This document shows positions 45,301 through 55,381 of a DNA stretch of 64,000 bases, in pieces (the stretch's first letter is position 1; each line of letters begins with the position of its first letter). Source of the DNA: Lepus europaeus (Eukaryota > Chordata > Mammalia > Lagomorpha > Leporidae); NCBI RefSeq assembly GCF_033115175.1, contig NC_084838.1, positions 40,403,468 to 40,467,467 on the forward strand, written 5' to 3'. Below the pieces are notes generated by a model. The model was not told the origin of the DNA, ran no database searches, and saw nothing but the letters and a program-made list of their open reading frames with translations. A program made the position numbers and the translations under genes.

Positions 45301-47883
45301 CTCCTTTGTGATGTAAACAGGACAAAAAGCAAGAGAGCAAAGCTGTTCAGCACTAGTCTTCTGAGTTCAGAGGGAGGTCAGCCCCAGGCCCAGGCCAGAG
45401 GACCCATGGCAGGATCCAAGGCCAGAGCAGAGGTTCTTTTTTTAAGATTCATTTATTTGGAAAGCAGAATTGAGAGAGAGAGAGAAGAGGGAGGAGAGAG
45501 GCTTTCATCTGATAGTTCACAGCCCAAATGGCTGCAACAGCCAGGAGCTGTACCAGGTGGAATCCAGGAGCCGTCAGGCCTCCCAGGTGGGTGGCAGGGG
45601 CCCTGAGGGGCCCTGAGCCCTTGGGCCATTCTCCACTGCCTGGGCCTCCCAGGGGCATTAGCGGGGCACTGGATAGGAAGCTGGAGCAGCGGGAACTCAA
45701 ACCGGCCGTCGCAGACAGAGGTTTAACCATCTGTGCCACAACGCTGGCCCCAGAAGTTCACATAGACGGCAGACAGCTGATCTGTGATTGACCAGATCCC
45801 CTTTTTTCACTAGAAATCAGAATTCCTCCCCTCCCACCCCGGTATCCTAGGCAGTTCTGACGGGAAAGCACCCCCTAGAGAGACACCCAGACACAAACAC
45901 ACACACAGTCACCTGGAAAAAGGAGTCAAACCGGAAGCAGACGCCCCAGGCAGGGTCCCAGGGCCATCCCTCACCCCCCACCCCCCAAGCCCTCTCCACC
46001 ACCGCCCGCCCCGGCAGGCGGAGTAAAAGCGTTGCCAGGCGACAACCCCCAACACTCCGAGCCCTGGAGAGCCAGGGACCTGCCGAGGGCCAGGGAAGGC
46101 GCCGCCTGGGAGCAGGTCGGGGTGTTCTGGGAGGACCCCCAAAAGCGGAGCAGCTCTTCCGGGTCAGGGCTTGAGGCAGCACGTGTGCCACTTGCAGGAC
46201 GCCGGGATGGAGACGGTAGCTCGAGGAACGCCCTTGGAGTACCCTCCTAAACCGGAGCGGCTCAACGCCTACGGTAAAGGATGGTGGGGCCGGGAAAGGA
46301 GCGGGTAGCGAGAAGGCAGGGCGGTGTGCGGGGAGCCGGGAGGAGGGCAGGGCGGGGACCGGGGGTGCTGGCGAGGGTGTAGCCCTGTCTCCACGCCTCC
46401 CTGTTTTTGTCTCTTCCTCTCCTTGTCTCTGACCCTGCCCTTTCCCATCCCTGTGACCCTCTGGGGCTCCCGGGCTCCGGGACACAGAGCGCGAGGTGGT
46501 GGTGAACATGCTGAACTCGCTGTCGCGGAACCAGCAGCTGCCGCGGGCCATGCCCCGATGCGGGTGCTTGGACCCGCTGCCGGGCCGCCTGCCCTACCTC
46601 GGCTACGAAAGCGCTTGCTCGGGCCGCCACTACTGCCTGCGCGGGATGGACTACTGCACTGGCGAGGCGCCGTACACGGAGCGCCGCCTGCGGCCTCTGT
46701 GCGCCGAGCAGCCGACTGTAAGGTTCGCAGGGCTCGGCCCGCTGAGGCGGGCCCCGCCGCCCGGGGCCCCGCAGACCGGGAGGCGCGCGCTCGGGTCCGC
46801 ACGCAGCCCCGCCTCTAGCCCGCGGCCGCCGCCCGGCCCGCCCGTAACCAGCCTCGTGCACGGCCCCGGCCCGCCCTCGGGCCCCAGAGCCTGGGCAGAC
46901 GGCGGAGGCCGGGGAGAAGCAGCGCGAAGGTCGCTCCAAATCCGCGGCCCCGTCCCAAATGCGCAGGGCTCCAGGTCATGCAGGCCGATTTGAGGAGGAA
47001 ACCCCGAACAGGAGTCGCCTTACGCTCCTACGCCGGCCAGCCCTGCCCTCTCCCTGGGAACACGTGGCCGTGCGGTGTGCATGTGTTCTCAGAAAAATCC
47101 CCTCTCTTCCTGGCCCCGGGGTCACCGTCGGTAAGGGGTGGGGTCGTTGCCAGGGGCTAACGGCTAGGAATTGCGACCCAGAGCGCCCCGGCCTCCTCCT
47201 CCGAGCCCCGCGCCACCTTTGGAGGTAGATGTCCTCGCCTGTTCCCGCTAGGGACACAGGCCCAAGCTCACCGCAGAGCCTGGCCTGCCGCGCCGCGTTG
47301 GGCCTGCGACCAGGCGGCGGGCAGGGCAGGGCAGGACAGCGCAGGCGGGGCGTCTAGAGAGCTGTGCAGAGGGGGTTGGGAGCCCGGTCCCTAGCCCAGG
47401 GATGGTCCCCCGCCCCTCCTCAGGCCGAGAGAGCCTGCTCCATTGTGCACGGCTGCGGCTTATCCCTCGCGGGGGCATGGAAGAGCAGGAAAGTGACCCA
47501 GCTCCCAGGAGTCTGAGTAACGCGGCCTTGTCCATAATGCTGGAGACACTGCTTGCCCCACAGCAGGAGTCCCGGGGGTTCCCAGGTTCTCAACGACCGG
47601 AGTGGACTCTCCCCCCAGGGGCCTGGCGGGGAGGAGGACTTCCGGGGGGCTTCCTGAACGCGGTGCTTCCGTGGGGTCTCCGCAAGGTATAAGGAAAGGG
47701 AGGATCCCTGACTGACCACGGAAGCACCGCCTAGGTGCCTGGTCTAGACTGGGAGCATAGGCCCGACCCCTCCCTGTCCACCGCGGCTTCTTCCAGGGCT
47801 GTGTCACCCTACGACCACCGGCCCGGAATGGAATGTGCTGTTACAACTCTCCCGCCGTCATACTACCCATGTCCGAACCTTAG
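30233..47883 (+). CDS. SPMIP6: SPMIP6 (C9orf24/SMRP1), sperm microtubule inner protein 6
   Basis: Spliced CDS join(30233..30367, 42785..42929, 44808..44923, 46198..46273, 46488..46717, 47797..47883). The six exons total 789 nt, 262 aa plus stop, the same length as the human protein as I recall it, with all phases (0, 1, 0, 1, 0) matching. The start ATG is in ACCATGTTC context (pyrimidine-free -3 A-rich, good). Recognisable blocks: N-terminal MFLFSRKTKTPISTY and APTSIKEVYKDPPLWAWEAN; GHPYLPEKYWLSQ; the KPERLNAYERE helix; and a Cys/Pro-rich C-terminal part (RCGCLDPLPGRLPYLGYES, GRHYCLRGMDYC, ARNGMCCYNSPAVILP). The family is a spermatid manchette and flagellar doublet-microtubule protein, also expressed in ciliated airway cells (literature knowledge). 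No membrane segment or signal peptide. Confidence 0.95.
30988..31314 (-). repeat. C-repeat SINE, minus strand, with 13 bp target-site duplication
   Basis: cactgagtatctt at 30982-30994 and again at 31315-31327. An 11-C run (31070-31080) has grown inside the element where the consensus has a short C stretch. Confidence 0.95.
31704..31985 (-). repeat. C-repeat SINE, minus strand (older subtype)
   Basis: 'taagattta' tail, (GA)n tract, 'ttccatccactggttcac', head 'ccacagtgccagctcc'. Confidence 0.92.
32015..32329 (-). repeat. C-repeat SINE, minus strand, nested in the next SINE's tail
   Basis: aagatttctttt at 32003-32014 is repeated at 32330-32341, so this copy jumped into the A-rich tail of the older SINE at 32331-32629. 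Confidence 0.93.
32331..32629 (-). repeat. C-repeat SINE, minus strand (older subtype)
   Basis: Diverged copy; 'gcagaaagagagggag' tail side, 'gtgccacggtgctggcc' head. Its tail hosts the nested SINE to the left. Confidence 0.9.
33076..33092. repeat. (CA)n microsatellite
   Basis: Eight CA units. Confidence 0.9.
33195..33515 (+). repeat. C-repeat SINE, plus strand, head truncated
   Basis: Starts at the 'cctccgcctgcagtgc' region with no GGGGCCGG head; B box 'ggttcgagtcctgg' and AAATAAATAA tail intact. Confidence 0.9.
33535..34330 (+). repeat. Old mammalian LINE-1, ORF1-derived part (non-coding relic)
   Basis: DNA-level match in order to the L1/HAL1 ORF1 region: 'actgggttaaacagcagatc', 'ttttccagaaccaatg', 'gactccacagatacagaatc', 'actacagaacaccag', 'gagagagaaaatatcttc', 'tcaagaacaaagg'. 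Full of stops; no protein is encoded. Confidence 0.75.
34262..34740 (-). pseudogene. Unidentified coding-like block, antisense (possible retrocopy)
   Basis: A GC-richer island inside AT-rich L1 sequence. The minus strand stays open for 115 codons at 34262-34606 (including KVEEAIQLELKNCSWM and CAWCPTPT) and a second frame for 73 codons at 34518-34736, overlapping as a frameshifted continuation would. I do not recognise the parent gene and see no poly(A) tail, so retrocopy is only an inference. Confidence 0.3.
35105..35141 (-). repeat. C-repeat SINE head fragment, minus strand
   Basis: Only the last ~35 bp (head): 'tgcgccacagcactggcccc'. Confidence 0.7.
35170..35730 (+). repeat. Old LINE-1, ORF2 5' part (relic)
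   Basis: Contains the L1 ORF2 words 'aaagttggttctttgacaag', 'aattagaaaaagctgag', 'aaaccaataattttaa' and 'gacaaagaaaatacccagc' in order. Interrupted by stops. Confidence 0.7.
35735..35853 (+). mobile_element. Poly(A)-tailed short insertion of unknown source
   Basis: About 95 nt ending in CATTAAACTTTGC, a possible ATTAAA signal, then a pure A25 run (35829-35853). It looks like the 3' end of a retrotransposed RNA inside the L1 relic. Source not recognised. Confidence 0.4.
35888..36225 (-). repeat. C-repeat SINE, minus strand
   Basis: (TTTA)n tail, 'gaaagtcagagttacac', 'tccatccgctggttcac', head 'cacagcactggcccc'. Full length. Confidence 0.94.
36226..36470 (+). repeat. Old LINE-1, ORF2 middle (relic)
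   Basis: 'cttcccaactcattctatga' followed by 'ttccataaatgcaaggctgg' are L1 ORF2 words in the right order; the SINE at 36471 cuts in just after the second. Confidence 0.75.
36471..36785 (+). repeat. C-repeat SINE, plus strand, inserted in L1
   Basis: Complete: GGGGCCGGCGCTGTGGC head, 'ggttctagtcccg' B box, 'ctacctatcaaataaa' end. Confidence 0.96.
36845..37168 (-). repeat. C-repeat SINE, minus strand, inserted in L1
   Basis: Complete; 'catcatgtt' occurs just left of its tail (36818) and just right of its head (37172). It forms an inverted pair with the plus copy ~60 bp to the left. Confidence 0.95.
37169..37674 (+). repeat. Old LINE-1, ORF2 continuation (relic)
   Basis: 'aaccacaagatcatttcaatt', 'actggtatcaaggcaagg' and 'ctggagggcctagccagg' are L1 ORF2 words. 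Confidence 0.75.
37675..37785 (+). repeat. C-repeat SINE 3' fragment, plus strand
   Basis: Only the last third: 'ttgtggccatctggggag' through 'tgactttcaaatatata'. Confidence 0.85.
37788..38164 (+). repeat. C-repeat SINE, plus strand (older subtype)
   Basis: Full length with an expanded CT/CCCC 3' region and oligo-A end. Confidence 0.93.
38168..38462 (+). repeat. C-repeat SINE, plus strand
   Basis: Head GGGGCCAGCGCTGTGGC to 'ctctgccttatcaaaa'. It lacks ~20 bp before 'ccattggagggtgaacc' relative to its neighbours. Confidence 0.95.
38475..38801 (-). repeat. C-repeat SINE, minus strand, diverged
   Basis: Tail to tail with the preceding plus copy. 'gcccaagcacttgcatcc', 'agcagggagctggatcag', head 'ccataatgctgacccc'. 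Confidence 0.88.
38832..39172 (+). repeat. C-repeat SINE, plus strand
   Basis: Full length with intact CpG-rich 3' part and A13 tail that grades into an AT microsatellite. Confidence 0.95.
39173..39235. repeat. (AT)n compound microsatellite
   Basis: Three AT runs separated by TTCAAGCAACAAA-like linkers, grown from the SINE tail. Confidence 0.92.
39240..39906 (+). repeat. Old LINE-1, ORF2 3' part (relic)
   Basis: 'caattctgcttaaattccc', 'agaagagcaaagccc', 'caaagctatagaaatagaca', 'attcctaactcatatcaaac' follow L1 ORF2 order. No open frame. Confidence 0.75.
39912..40230 (-). repeat. C-repeat SINE (older subtype), minus strand, with 10 bp target-site duplication
   Basis: aaattaagaa at 39907-39916 and 40231-40240. 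Body diverged. Confidence 0.92.
40294..40662 (+). repeat. C-repeat SINE (older subtype), plus strand
   Basis: 'attttggcacagctgatta' head area, expanded (CT)n/(GT)n tract 40545-40610, oligo-T/A tail. Confidence 0.87.
41659..41678. repeat. (TG)n microsatellite
   Basis: Ten TG units in SPMIP6 intron 1, inside a wider GT-rich stretch from 41545. Confidence 0.93.
42546..42620 (+). repeat. Purine tract (GA/GGA)
   Basis: About 75 nt nearly all A/G on the + strand, ~165 bp upstream of SPMIP6 exon 2. Confidence 0.9.
42785..42929 (+). CDS. SPMIP6: SPMIP6 coding exon 2
   Basis: 145 bp, acceptor cttgcccag, donor GAAG|gtaggg. Encodes GLTQTMERHVDPEALQKM to SGHPYLPEKYWLSQYE; ends in phase 1. Confidence 0.95.
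43270..44010 (+). repeat. L2 LINE fragments (ancient)
   Basis: 'ctttcacagccaagattctc' and 'tcggcttattcaag'-type 5' part, then 'ccagacctgacctggc', 'tacctggatgtccccaga', 'catctcaaacttactatatcc'. Probably two fragments. Confidence 0.65.
44255..44455 (-). repeat. MIR SINE (ancient), minus strand
   Basis: Reverse complement of MIR: 'gtgtgccagacaccattcta', 'attatccccattttaac', 'gaagtttgaacccaggcag'. Confidence 0.85.
44808..44923 (+). CDS. SPMIP6: SPMIP6 coding exon 3
   Basis: 116 bp with acceptor gattaag|CAG, a NAGNAG site: starting at 44808 gives EADKC, at 44811 gives EDKC. Donor CCTAAG|gtatct. Encodes ADKCSPCYLSS to YTTCLPRLPK. The exon end is duplicated 80 bp downstream. Confidence 0.93.
44883..45017 (+). 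repeat. SPMIP6: Direct duplication of SPMIP6 exon 3 end plus splice donor
   Basis: 55 identical bases at 44883-44937 and 44963-45017, period 80 bp. Each copy has 41 nt of exon 3, the GTATCT donor and ~10 nt of intron; a CA-rich spacer follows each copy. Confidence 0.97.
44924..46197 (+). other. SPMIP6: SPMIP6 intron 3
   Basis: Starts with the duplicated donor region and a (CA)n run (45019-45038), then one SINE; CpG-rich from ~45950 to the exon 4 acceptor. 45050-45430 has no recognised feature. Confidence 0.85.
45434..45751 (-). repeat. C-repeat SINE, minus strand
   Basis: 'taagattcatttatttgg' tail, head 'ccacaacgctggcccc'. Flanked by cagaggttc / cagaagttc. Confidence 0.93.
46198..46273 (+). 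CDS. SPMIP6: SPMIP6 coding exon 4
   Basis: 76 bp, acceptor ccacttgcag, donor TACG|gtaaag. Encodes DAGMETVARGTPLEYPPKPE and RLNAY; phase 1 end. Confidence 0.94.
46488..46717 (+). CDS. SPMIP6: SPMIP6 coding exon 5 (CpG-rich, Cys-rich region)
   Basis: 230 bp, acceptor ggacacag, donor GACT|gtaagg. Encodes REVVVNMLNSLSRNQQLP through LCAEQPT. A GT at 46723 (AAG|GTTCGC) is a possible second donor 5 nt downstream. Confidence 0.94.
46718..47796 (+). other. SPMIP6: SPMIP6 intron 5, CpG-rich
   Basis: 1.1 kb, GC-rich through most of its length and free of SINEs. Long minus-strand ORFs over exon 5 and this intron are composition effects. Confidence 0.85.
47797..47883 (+). CDS. SPMIP6: SPMIP6 coding exon 6 with stop codon at the splice donor
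   Basis: 28 codons, GCVTLRPPARNGMCC to ILPMSEP, then TAG at 47881-47883. The stop is the last codon of the exon: TAG|gtaagt is a perfect donor. The exon is also open in the +1 frame. Confidence 0.93.
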   Translation, partial: GCVTLRPPARNGMCCYNSPAVILPMSEP

Positions 47884-48345
47884 GTAAGTCTGGCGCGCGC
47901 GCACTCACCTCCGCGCAGCTGCATACCACGGGCACCTTTGCCCTGGCAGGGGGTCGGTGGGGGACGGTGGCTAGAGTGGGTACTATCCCCCGCGACGCAC
48001 TGACAGGAAGATGCCACCAGGGGGAGCTAGTGCCATGGCGAAGTCAAAGCTGGCAAGGAAAGAGAGGATCCCAAGAGAGGGCAAAGAGGCCCGTATGGAG
48101 GGGGTATCATTGGTAGTCGACTTACCCAGAGTCAAGGGTGTTGGGCTCAGGGCTTAGTAAAGGGTAAGAAATCAGTGTTAAGGAGCGGGTGTTGGCTATC
48201 ACAAAGTTAACAGTGGAGAGTGGGGGTGGGCAGTGTAGGAGCCCAGGGTCAGTTGTTAGCTGCAAAGGTCAGCACTGAGAATCGAAGTCAGATGTCCACT
48301 TGGAAGAGTGAGGGTCCAAAAGCTCTGAGCCATGTCTCCTCGCAG

Positions 48346-48510
48346 ATGGGATACAAGTCACTTCAAGAAGACAGGTGGTGCCCAGAGAGACAACTATGTG
48401 GTGCACCCTGAATTTGTGTCTGAGACCTATCCCGACTACCATTGCTGGTAGAGCCTGGGCTGGCCAGGCCACGGGGGGAAGAGCAACAAATAAACTCTTT
48501 ACCCCCAAAG
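48346..48510 (+). other. SPMIP6: SPMIP6 terminal exon: 3' UTR of the main isoform, or alternative C-terminus
   Basis: Acceptor ctcctcgcag at 48345. One frame, in phase 2 with the exon 6 donor, stays open for 34 codons, ending ETYPDYHCW and TAG at 48449-48451, 37 nt before the poly(A) signal. In the main isoform this is untranslated. Confidence 0.75.
48489..48494 (+). terminator. SPMIP6: AATAAA poly(A) signal of SPMIP6
   Basis: AATAAA in 'caacaaataaactcttt', 144 nt into the terminal exon. Confidence 0.85.
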
Positions 48511-48922
48511 GCAGCCTCCGGTGTCCTTACCCAGCCGCATCTGGACATGAAGGGCCAGTTGCTGAGGCCCCTGGCAAAGCCGCCTTGACTGAGAAGCAGT
48601 TTCTCCAAATCACCCTGCCTATTCCCATCAGCGCACTGCTTCCCTGGGTGCCCTCCCGACACCCAACAGCAATCCTACATCCAGCTCACGTCGTCCTGCC
48701 TCCGCTCAGAGCCCACCTGGGCACGCAGGGAGGATGCACCTACTTCCCACTCTGAGAGGACCCTCTGGCTGACATGCCCCCAGTATGTCCCCAGTGCCTT
48801 CCCCTGTCTCAGGGGGCCCAGAGCCCTCCCTTCCACAGTCAAAGCCATTTCCCTACACCCGAATCTCTAGATCTGTGTTCTCAGCGACCCCCAAAGACTG
48901 TGTTCAGAACCCTTGCTGCCCA

Positions 48923-48938
48923 CCCCCCCCCCCCCCCC
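48923..48938 (+). repeat. C16 homopolymer
   Basis: Sixteen consecutive C. Confidence 0.95.
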
Positions 48939-49198
48939 GCTGAAGGGGCCCAAAACAATTTTGGAGGCTCTCATGACTCAAAAATTTAAAATTGCAAAAC
49001 AAAGCTTTGTTCTGGAATATTCAGGTTTTTTTTTTCTTTCTTTCTTCATCAAATATGTAAAACCTCAGAGTCATGGGCCACCCCCGGCTCCCCCATGAGG
49101 AAGAAGTGCAGTGGAGCACGACCACCTCTTGGCAGCACTAGGTTTATGAGTAACCCGGCACTCCAGGAGGGGCTGGACCCTGTAGATAACTGGGAACT

Positions 49199-49214
49199 GG
49201 GGGGGGGGGGGGGG
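49199..49214 (+). repeat. G16 homopolymer
   Basis: Sixteen consecutive G, complementary to the C16 run upstream. Confidence 0.95.
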
Positions 49215-49520
49215 TGCAGAATCCTGTTCCTGTTCTCATGCTATGCTGTCCTGTCCAGGGGGAACCCACAGCTTAAGGGACTGGTTAGAGCTGCAGGTGC
49301 TGCCCGCCTTGGGCGCTGAGATCCTCCCTGAATTCCACTACCCCTATCCCAGCGGAGGGGCTCGCAAAAGGGTCGCACAGTTAAGGCCTCCACCTGACCA
49401 AACTTGCAAAAGAAGAGAGGCCTTTGCGGCTTTACCCTGCTGCGCTCTCTCTCTCACACACCCCAGCCTAGCTCGGACTTGCAAGAATCCCGACTTGGTG
49501 CAGCTGCTGCTTCCCCCAGA

Positions 49521-49534
49521 ACTACATTTCCCAG
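49521..49534 (+). promoter_or_regulatory. ZNF143/THAP11-type motif (ACTACATTTCCCAG)
   Basis: Differs by one base from the promoter consensus ACTACAATTCCCAG. It sits at the left edge of the CpG-rich block, as is common for promoters of this class. Confidence 0.7.
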
Positions 49535-49539
49535 CTGGG

Positions 49540-50130
49540 AGGCACGGAGCTGGAGGCGGGCCTGAGATGCCAGGGGCAGGGCCGAGAGCAGCGGGAGGGC
49601 GGCGGGCTCAGGGCGGGGTCTCAGGTCCGCGTGATGACACATGGGGAGGGGTTGGCCGCCAGGGGCGGGGCTGAGGGCAGACTGGACGGCTGGGGCGTGG
49701 CCAAGTAAGCCAGGGGCGGGGCCGAGGAGGGGCTCCGCCGTGCGGAGCCAGGCAGCGCCCCGCAAGGCGCGGTGGCCGCCCAACTCCCGCTCTCACCAAA
49801 GGGGATCTGCGGGAGGCTCCCTGCACCCGCACTTCTGACGGGGCGTCCCTGCTGTCTGTGAGTGAGCCCAACGGGAGGACCTGGGGAGGGGGGAGCTGCT
49901 GAGGGAGCACGATCCCTGAACTTTCGCTCCTGCCGATTAGTGGGTAGAGCGAGCTTGGACACCTGGGCCGCGGTTCCCAGCGGGCGACAGGTCCCTTGAC
50001 CTCAGTCTGTCCCCGCGCACGGTGTGGCAGTCGGGCGGGGCGCCGAGGGCGGAGTATTCCCGGCTGTGTAGGCGCAGTCACTCGATCCCCACGGATCCCG
50101 TCGCAGGGGAGGGAGACGGACCGGATCGAG
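49540..50130. promoter_or_regulatory. MYORG: CpG island, likely MYORG promoter and first non-coding exon
   Basis: CpG-dense, with GC boxes at 49611-49618, 49662-49671, 49713-49722 and 50033-50041. It is the only such block between SPMIP6 and MYORG, and the MYORG coding exon has an acceptor at 53172, so an upstream untranslated exon is required. The exact start and donor cannot be read; a GTGAGT at 49858 is one candidate donor. Confidence 0.65.
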
Positions 50131-50639
50131 TTGCCTTTGACATTTCTACCCCCTCCCCCTGCGAACTGTGTCCCACAAACTGACTGTGCTTGGAATGGCC
50201 TCCCCTCAGTTGAGCTGGGCCAGGCCCTCACCCTCAGACCAGACTAGGGGCTGGCAGCCAAGACTGAGGTCGAGTGTCCAGGGGGGAGGAGGCTCCGCGA
50301 GGAGTTCCGCCCTGCAGACCTCACCTGCTCACATTATCATCTTGTTTGGTCAGATGGCGGAGGCGGTAGATTACAGGGGTCTCTAGAGCCACTGCCAACA
50401 CACAACCTCTGAGTTCCTTCCCTATGGTACTAGATGCCATTAAAATGGCCTCTTTCCCACTCCCAAGAGGCCTTTCTGGTCTGTCCTGAGCCAGCAGCAG
50501 CACCAGCCCTCACAAAGACAGGCCTCACTCCACCCATGCCCATCTGACCGAGAGCTCTCGGCCACACAGCTCCCTGCTGCCCCTGTATTCGCGCAGCCAG
50601 CTCAGAACGTTAGCTCGCCTCTCCCGACACTTAGCCGGT

Positions 50640-50840
50640 GTAGCACTGAGGCAGGATTTTGGATCCAGGCCCCGGGGTGTGTGTGTGACTTCAGACAGGT
50701 TTCCTTTTGTTTGGGCCACCGTTTCCTCCTCTGTAGAATAGACACTGTGGCTGTGTCTGCTCCTGCACATGGCTGCCAGGGCTGGACAGTGTGCTGGCAT
50801 TTAGGAGACCAGCCGCGTGCCCCCCACAGAATGGATGCTC
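50640..50840 (+). repeat. Probable MIR SINE
   Basis: 'ttttggatccaggcccc', 'tgtgtgacttcagacag', 'cgtttcctcctctgtagaa' fit the MIR order. Confidence 0.55.
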
Positions 50841-51308
50841 AGTCCTTTGGGGAATGGGGGAGAGGTGGGCCTTGTCCTTCACCAAAGAATCTTGGAATCC
50901 TGGAAAGTTAAGATTCTCAGGACCAAAGTGTTGGAAAGGGCATCTGAGGCCACTGTGGTGGACTCCCCATGCCTCTGGGAGTGATGGAGCGACAGGCTGA
51001 CAATAGGAAAGCTGAGAACAAGGGGGCCGTGTCCTCTCTGGATATGGTCTCGCTCCCTTTATTCCTCTGTGTCTGGAATGGGCCTGGATTGCCTAAGGCC
51101 ACTTCATCTTCGGATTCTGCTCAGCATGAGGGCATCAGCGAAGGGCTACTGCCTACATTTTCTAGGAAGGCTTTTCTAACTTGTACCTGCAGGAAGTGGG
51201 AGGAAAGCGAGGTGATATGGGCTGAGAGGAATTGGATAGAAGTTGTCTCAGATACACTGGGACTGAAAACTTAGGTAGTGGGAGGGAGGGAGCACTAAGG
51301 ATAAGGCC

Positions 51309-51598
51309 CTGGGGAGTGGCAGTTGTGGTCCAGTGGGTTAAATCTCCACCTGCCTGTTTGAGTCCTGGCTGCTCCACTTCCAACCCAGCTTCCTGCTAAT
51401 GTGCCTAGGAAAACAGTGGAAGATGGCCCAAGTTCTTGGGCCCCTACCATCCACTTGGGAGACCCGGATAGAGTTCCTGGCTTCTCCTGGCTTCAGCCTG
51501 GCCCAGCCCTGGCCATTGAGGCCATTTGGGGAGTGAACCAGCAGATGAAAGGTCTCTCTCTGTCTCTCCATCTTTCAAATAAATAAATAAATCTTAAG
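51309..51598 (+). repeat. C-repeat SINE, plus strand (older subtype)
   Basis: 'gttgtggtccagtggg' head area, 'gcccaagttcttgggcccc', AAATAAATAAATAAATC tail. Confidence 0.92.
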
Positions 51599-53131
51599 TA
51601 GTATCTTGGGTCAGGGTATAAGGTGGAGAGGGGACTCTATTAATATCTAGGGTCAACGTTCTGATCTGCACTTGGAATAGGAGAGGTGGGGGAAGTGACA
51701 GCACGCAGCACTTCCATCCAGCATCTCCTTGGAAGTTGCCAAGGACTTACAGACACCGGCACCTGGGAGGAAGCTAATTACTCTGCCAGGCTCCCTGTCT
51801 TCTCCCAGCTGGAGCAGTTAGGCAGCTAGCTGGCTGGCAGTGTGTATGCCTGCATGTGCACCAGGCTGGTGCTGTTTCTTTGTTGGACTCTGCCCTGAAG
51901 GCTGGGAGGCTGGGACGGGGAAAGTTCAGTGGCTCTGAGCAGCAGCCTGGGACACACACCTTCCCCCAGCCCTTGTTTCCCCTGAAGTCGTCCTGCATGT
52001 TTAGCAAACAGTGTGTGAGTTTATGTGTGTAGTGGTGGCTGTCTGATCCACAGAGACCTGGTAGGTGGAGGAGAGGCCCTAGCCCAACCTGGGTGGGTGA
52101 ATCTCCTGGGGCAGGTGGCTTGAAGAATTTTCACTGGGAGAAGCACTGATAGGATAGATCTGGCTGGACATGGAATCGGAAAGAAGCTGAGACCACATCA
52201 TGCCTTGAGCCTCCACTGAGAAACTCACCCATCCGAATTTCACTGTGAGGGTCACGAACAGCTCTAGAAGCTAGGGATGGGTGCGATCTGTTAAGTGCCT
52301 CAAAAGGATTACGATGGTGGCAGAAGGCACTGAAGAGAAAGGCTGGGTGCAGGGAGGCCTCTCGGAAGTGCTACAATGATACAGGGAACAGACAGCACCT
52401 CAACTAGAGCAGTGGGTGAGTGACAGAGCCAGAGCTGGGAGGTAGCTGCCCCACAGAGGTGGTGCTAGGAGCAGAGCAAGAAGGTGGCCAGGGAAACAGA
52501 CTCAGGGGTGGATGCCCAGAGCAAAGAGGGGGCAGACCTGATAAGCCACCAGCCATCCATGCCAGGATCCTGACCCCGGCCCTAACCTTTGACCCCAACC
52601 TGCCTCTCTCCAGATCCGGCTCTGGGATTGAGCTTGGTGTGGGTGTCTTCTTGAACCTGCAGCTCACATGTGCTTTCTGACTCATCAAATTCCACGCCTG
52701 GGCTGTCCTCCCTTCCCTCCTCCCCTACCCTCTGCCTGAGCTCTTCGTCCTCTCCTCCTCCTTAGCCTTCAGCCTTGATGGATGGAAGTCCCTAGTTGCT
52801 GGCAGGACCATAGTCCCTCTTGGACCATGGCCTTACGTCCATGAGGCCCTCTCAGGTCCTTCCTTCTCCAACCCCAGCCACACCCATGTGTGATCCAAGG
52901 AGGCCAGACAGAGTAATCTGTGCTCCTGGGTTTGTTTCTCCACCAGAAAAATGGGGGTGCATGCCATCTTCTACTTACACGCTGCTCCCCAGTCACGTTG
53001 GCAAGCATTTGGGCCCATGAGAAAGGATGTAAGGCAGAGAGAGCCCGTCCTGGTAAGAGTCACCTTTGCCACTCCTCAAGCCCAAAGGACCCACTCCCTC
53101 TACGATGCTGCCCCAAATGGAAGGATGATGA

Positions 53132-55381
<2,250 letters not shown>

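Larger units (their letters stand above)
48511..49519. other. Intergenic spacer SPMIP6-MYORG
   Basis: About 1 kb with no gene or SINE. Contains C16 (48923-48938) and G16 (49199-49214) runs 260 bp apart. Confidence 0.75.

Noticed and set aside
45847-46939. Minus-strand ORFs of 234, 225 and 177 codons over SPMIP6 exons 4-5
   Set aside because: Antisense to real exons in CpG-rich DNA; Arg/Pro/Ala-rich composition.
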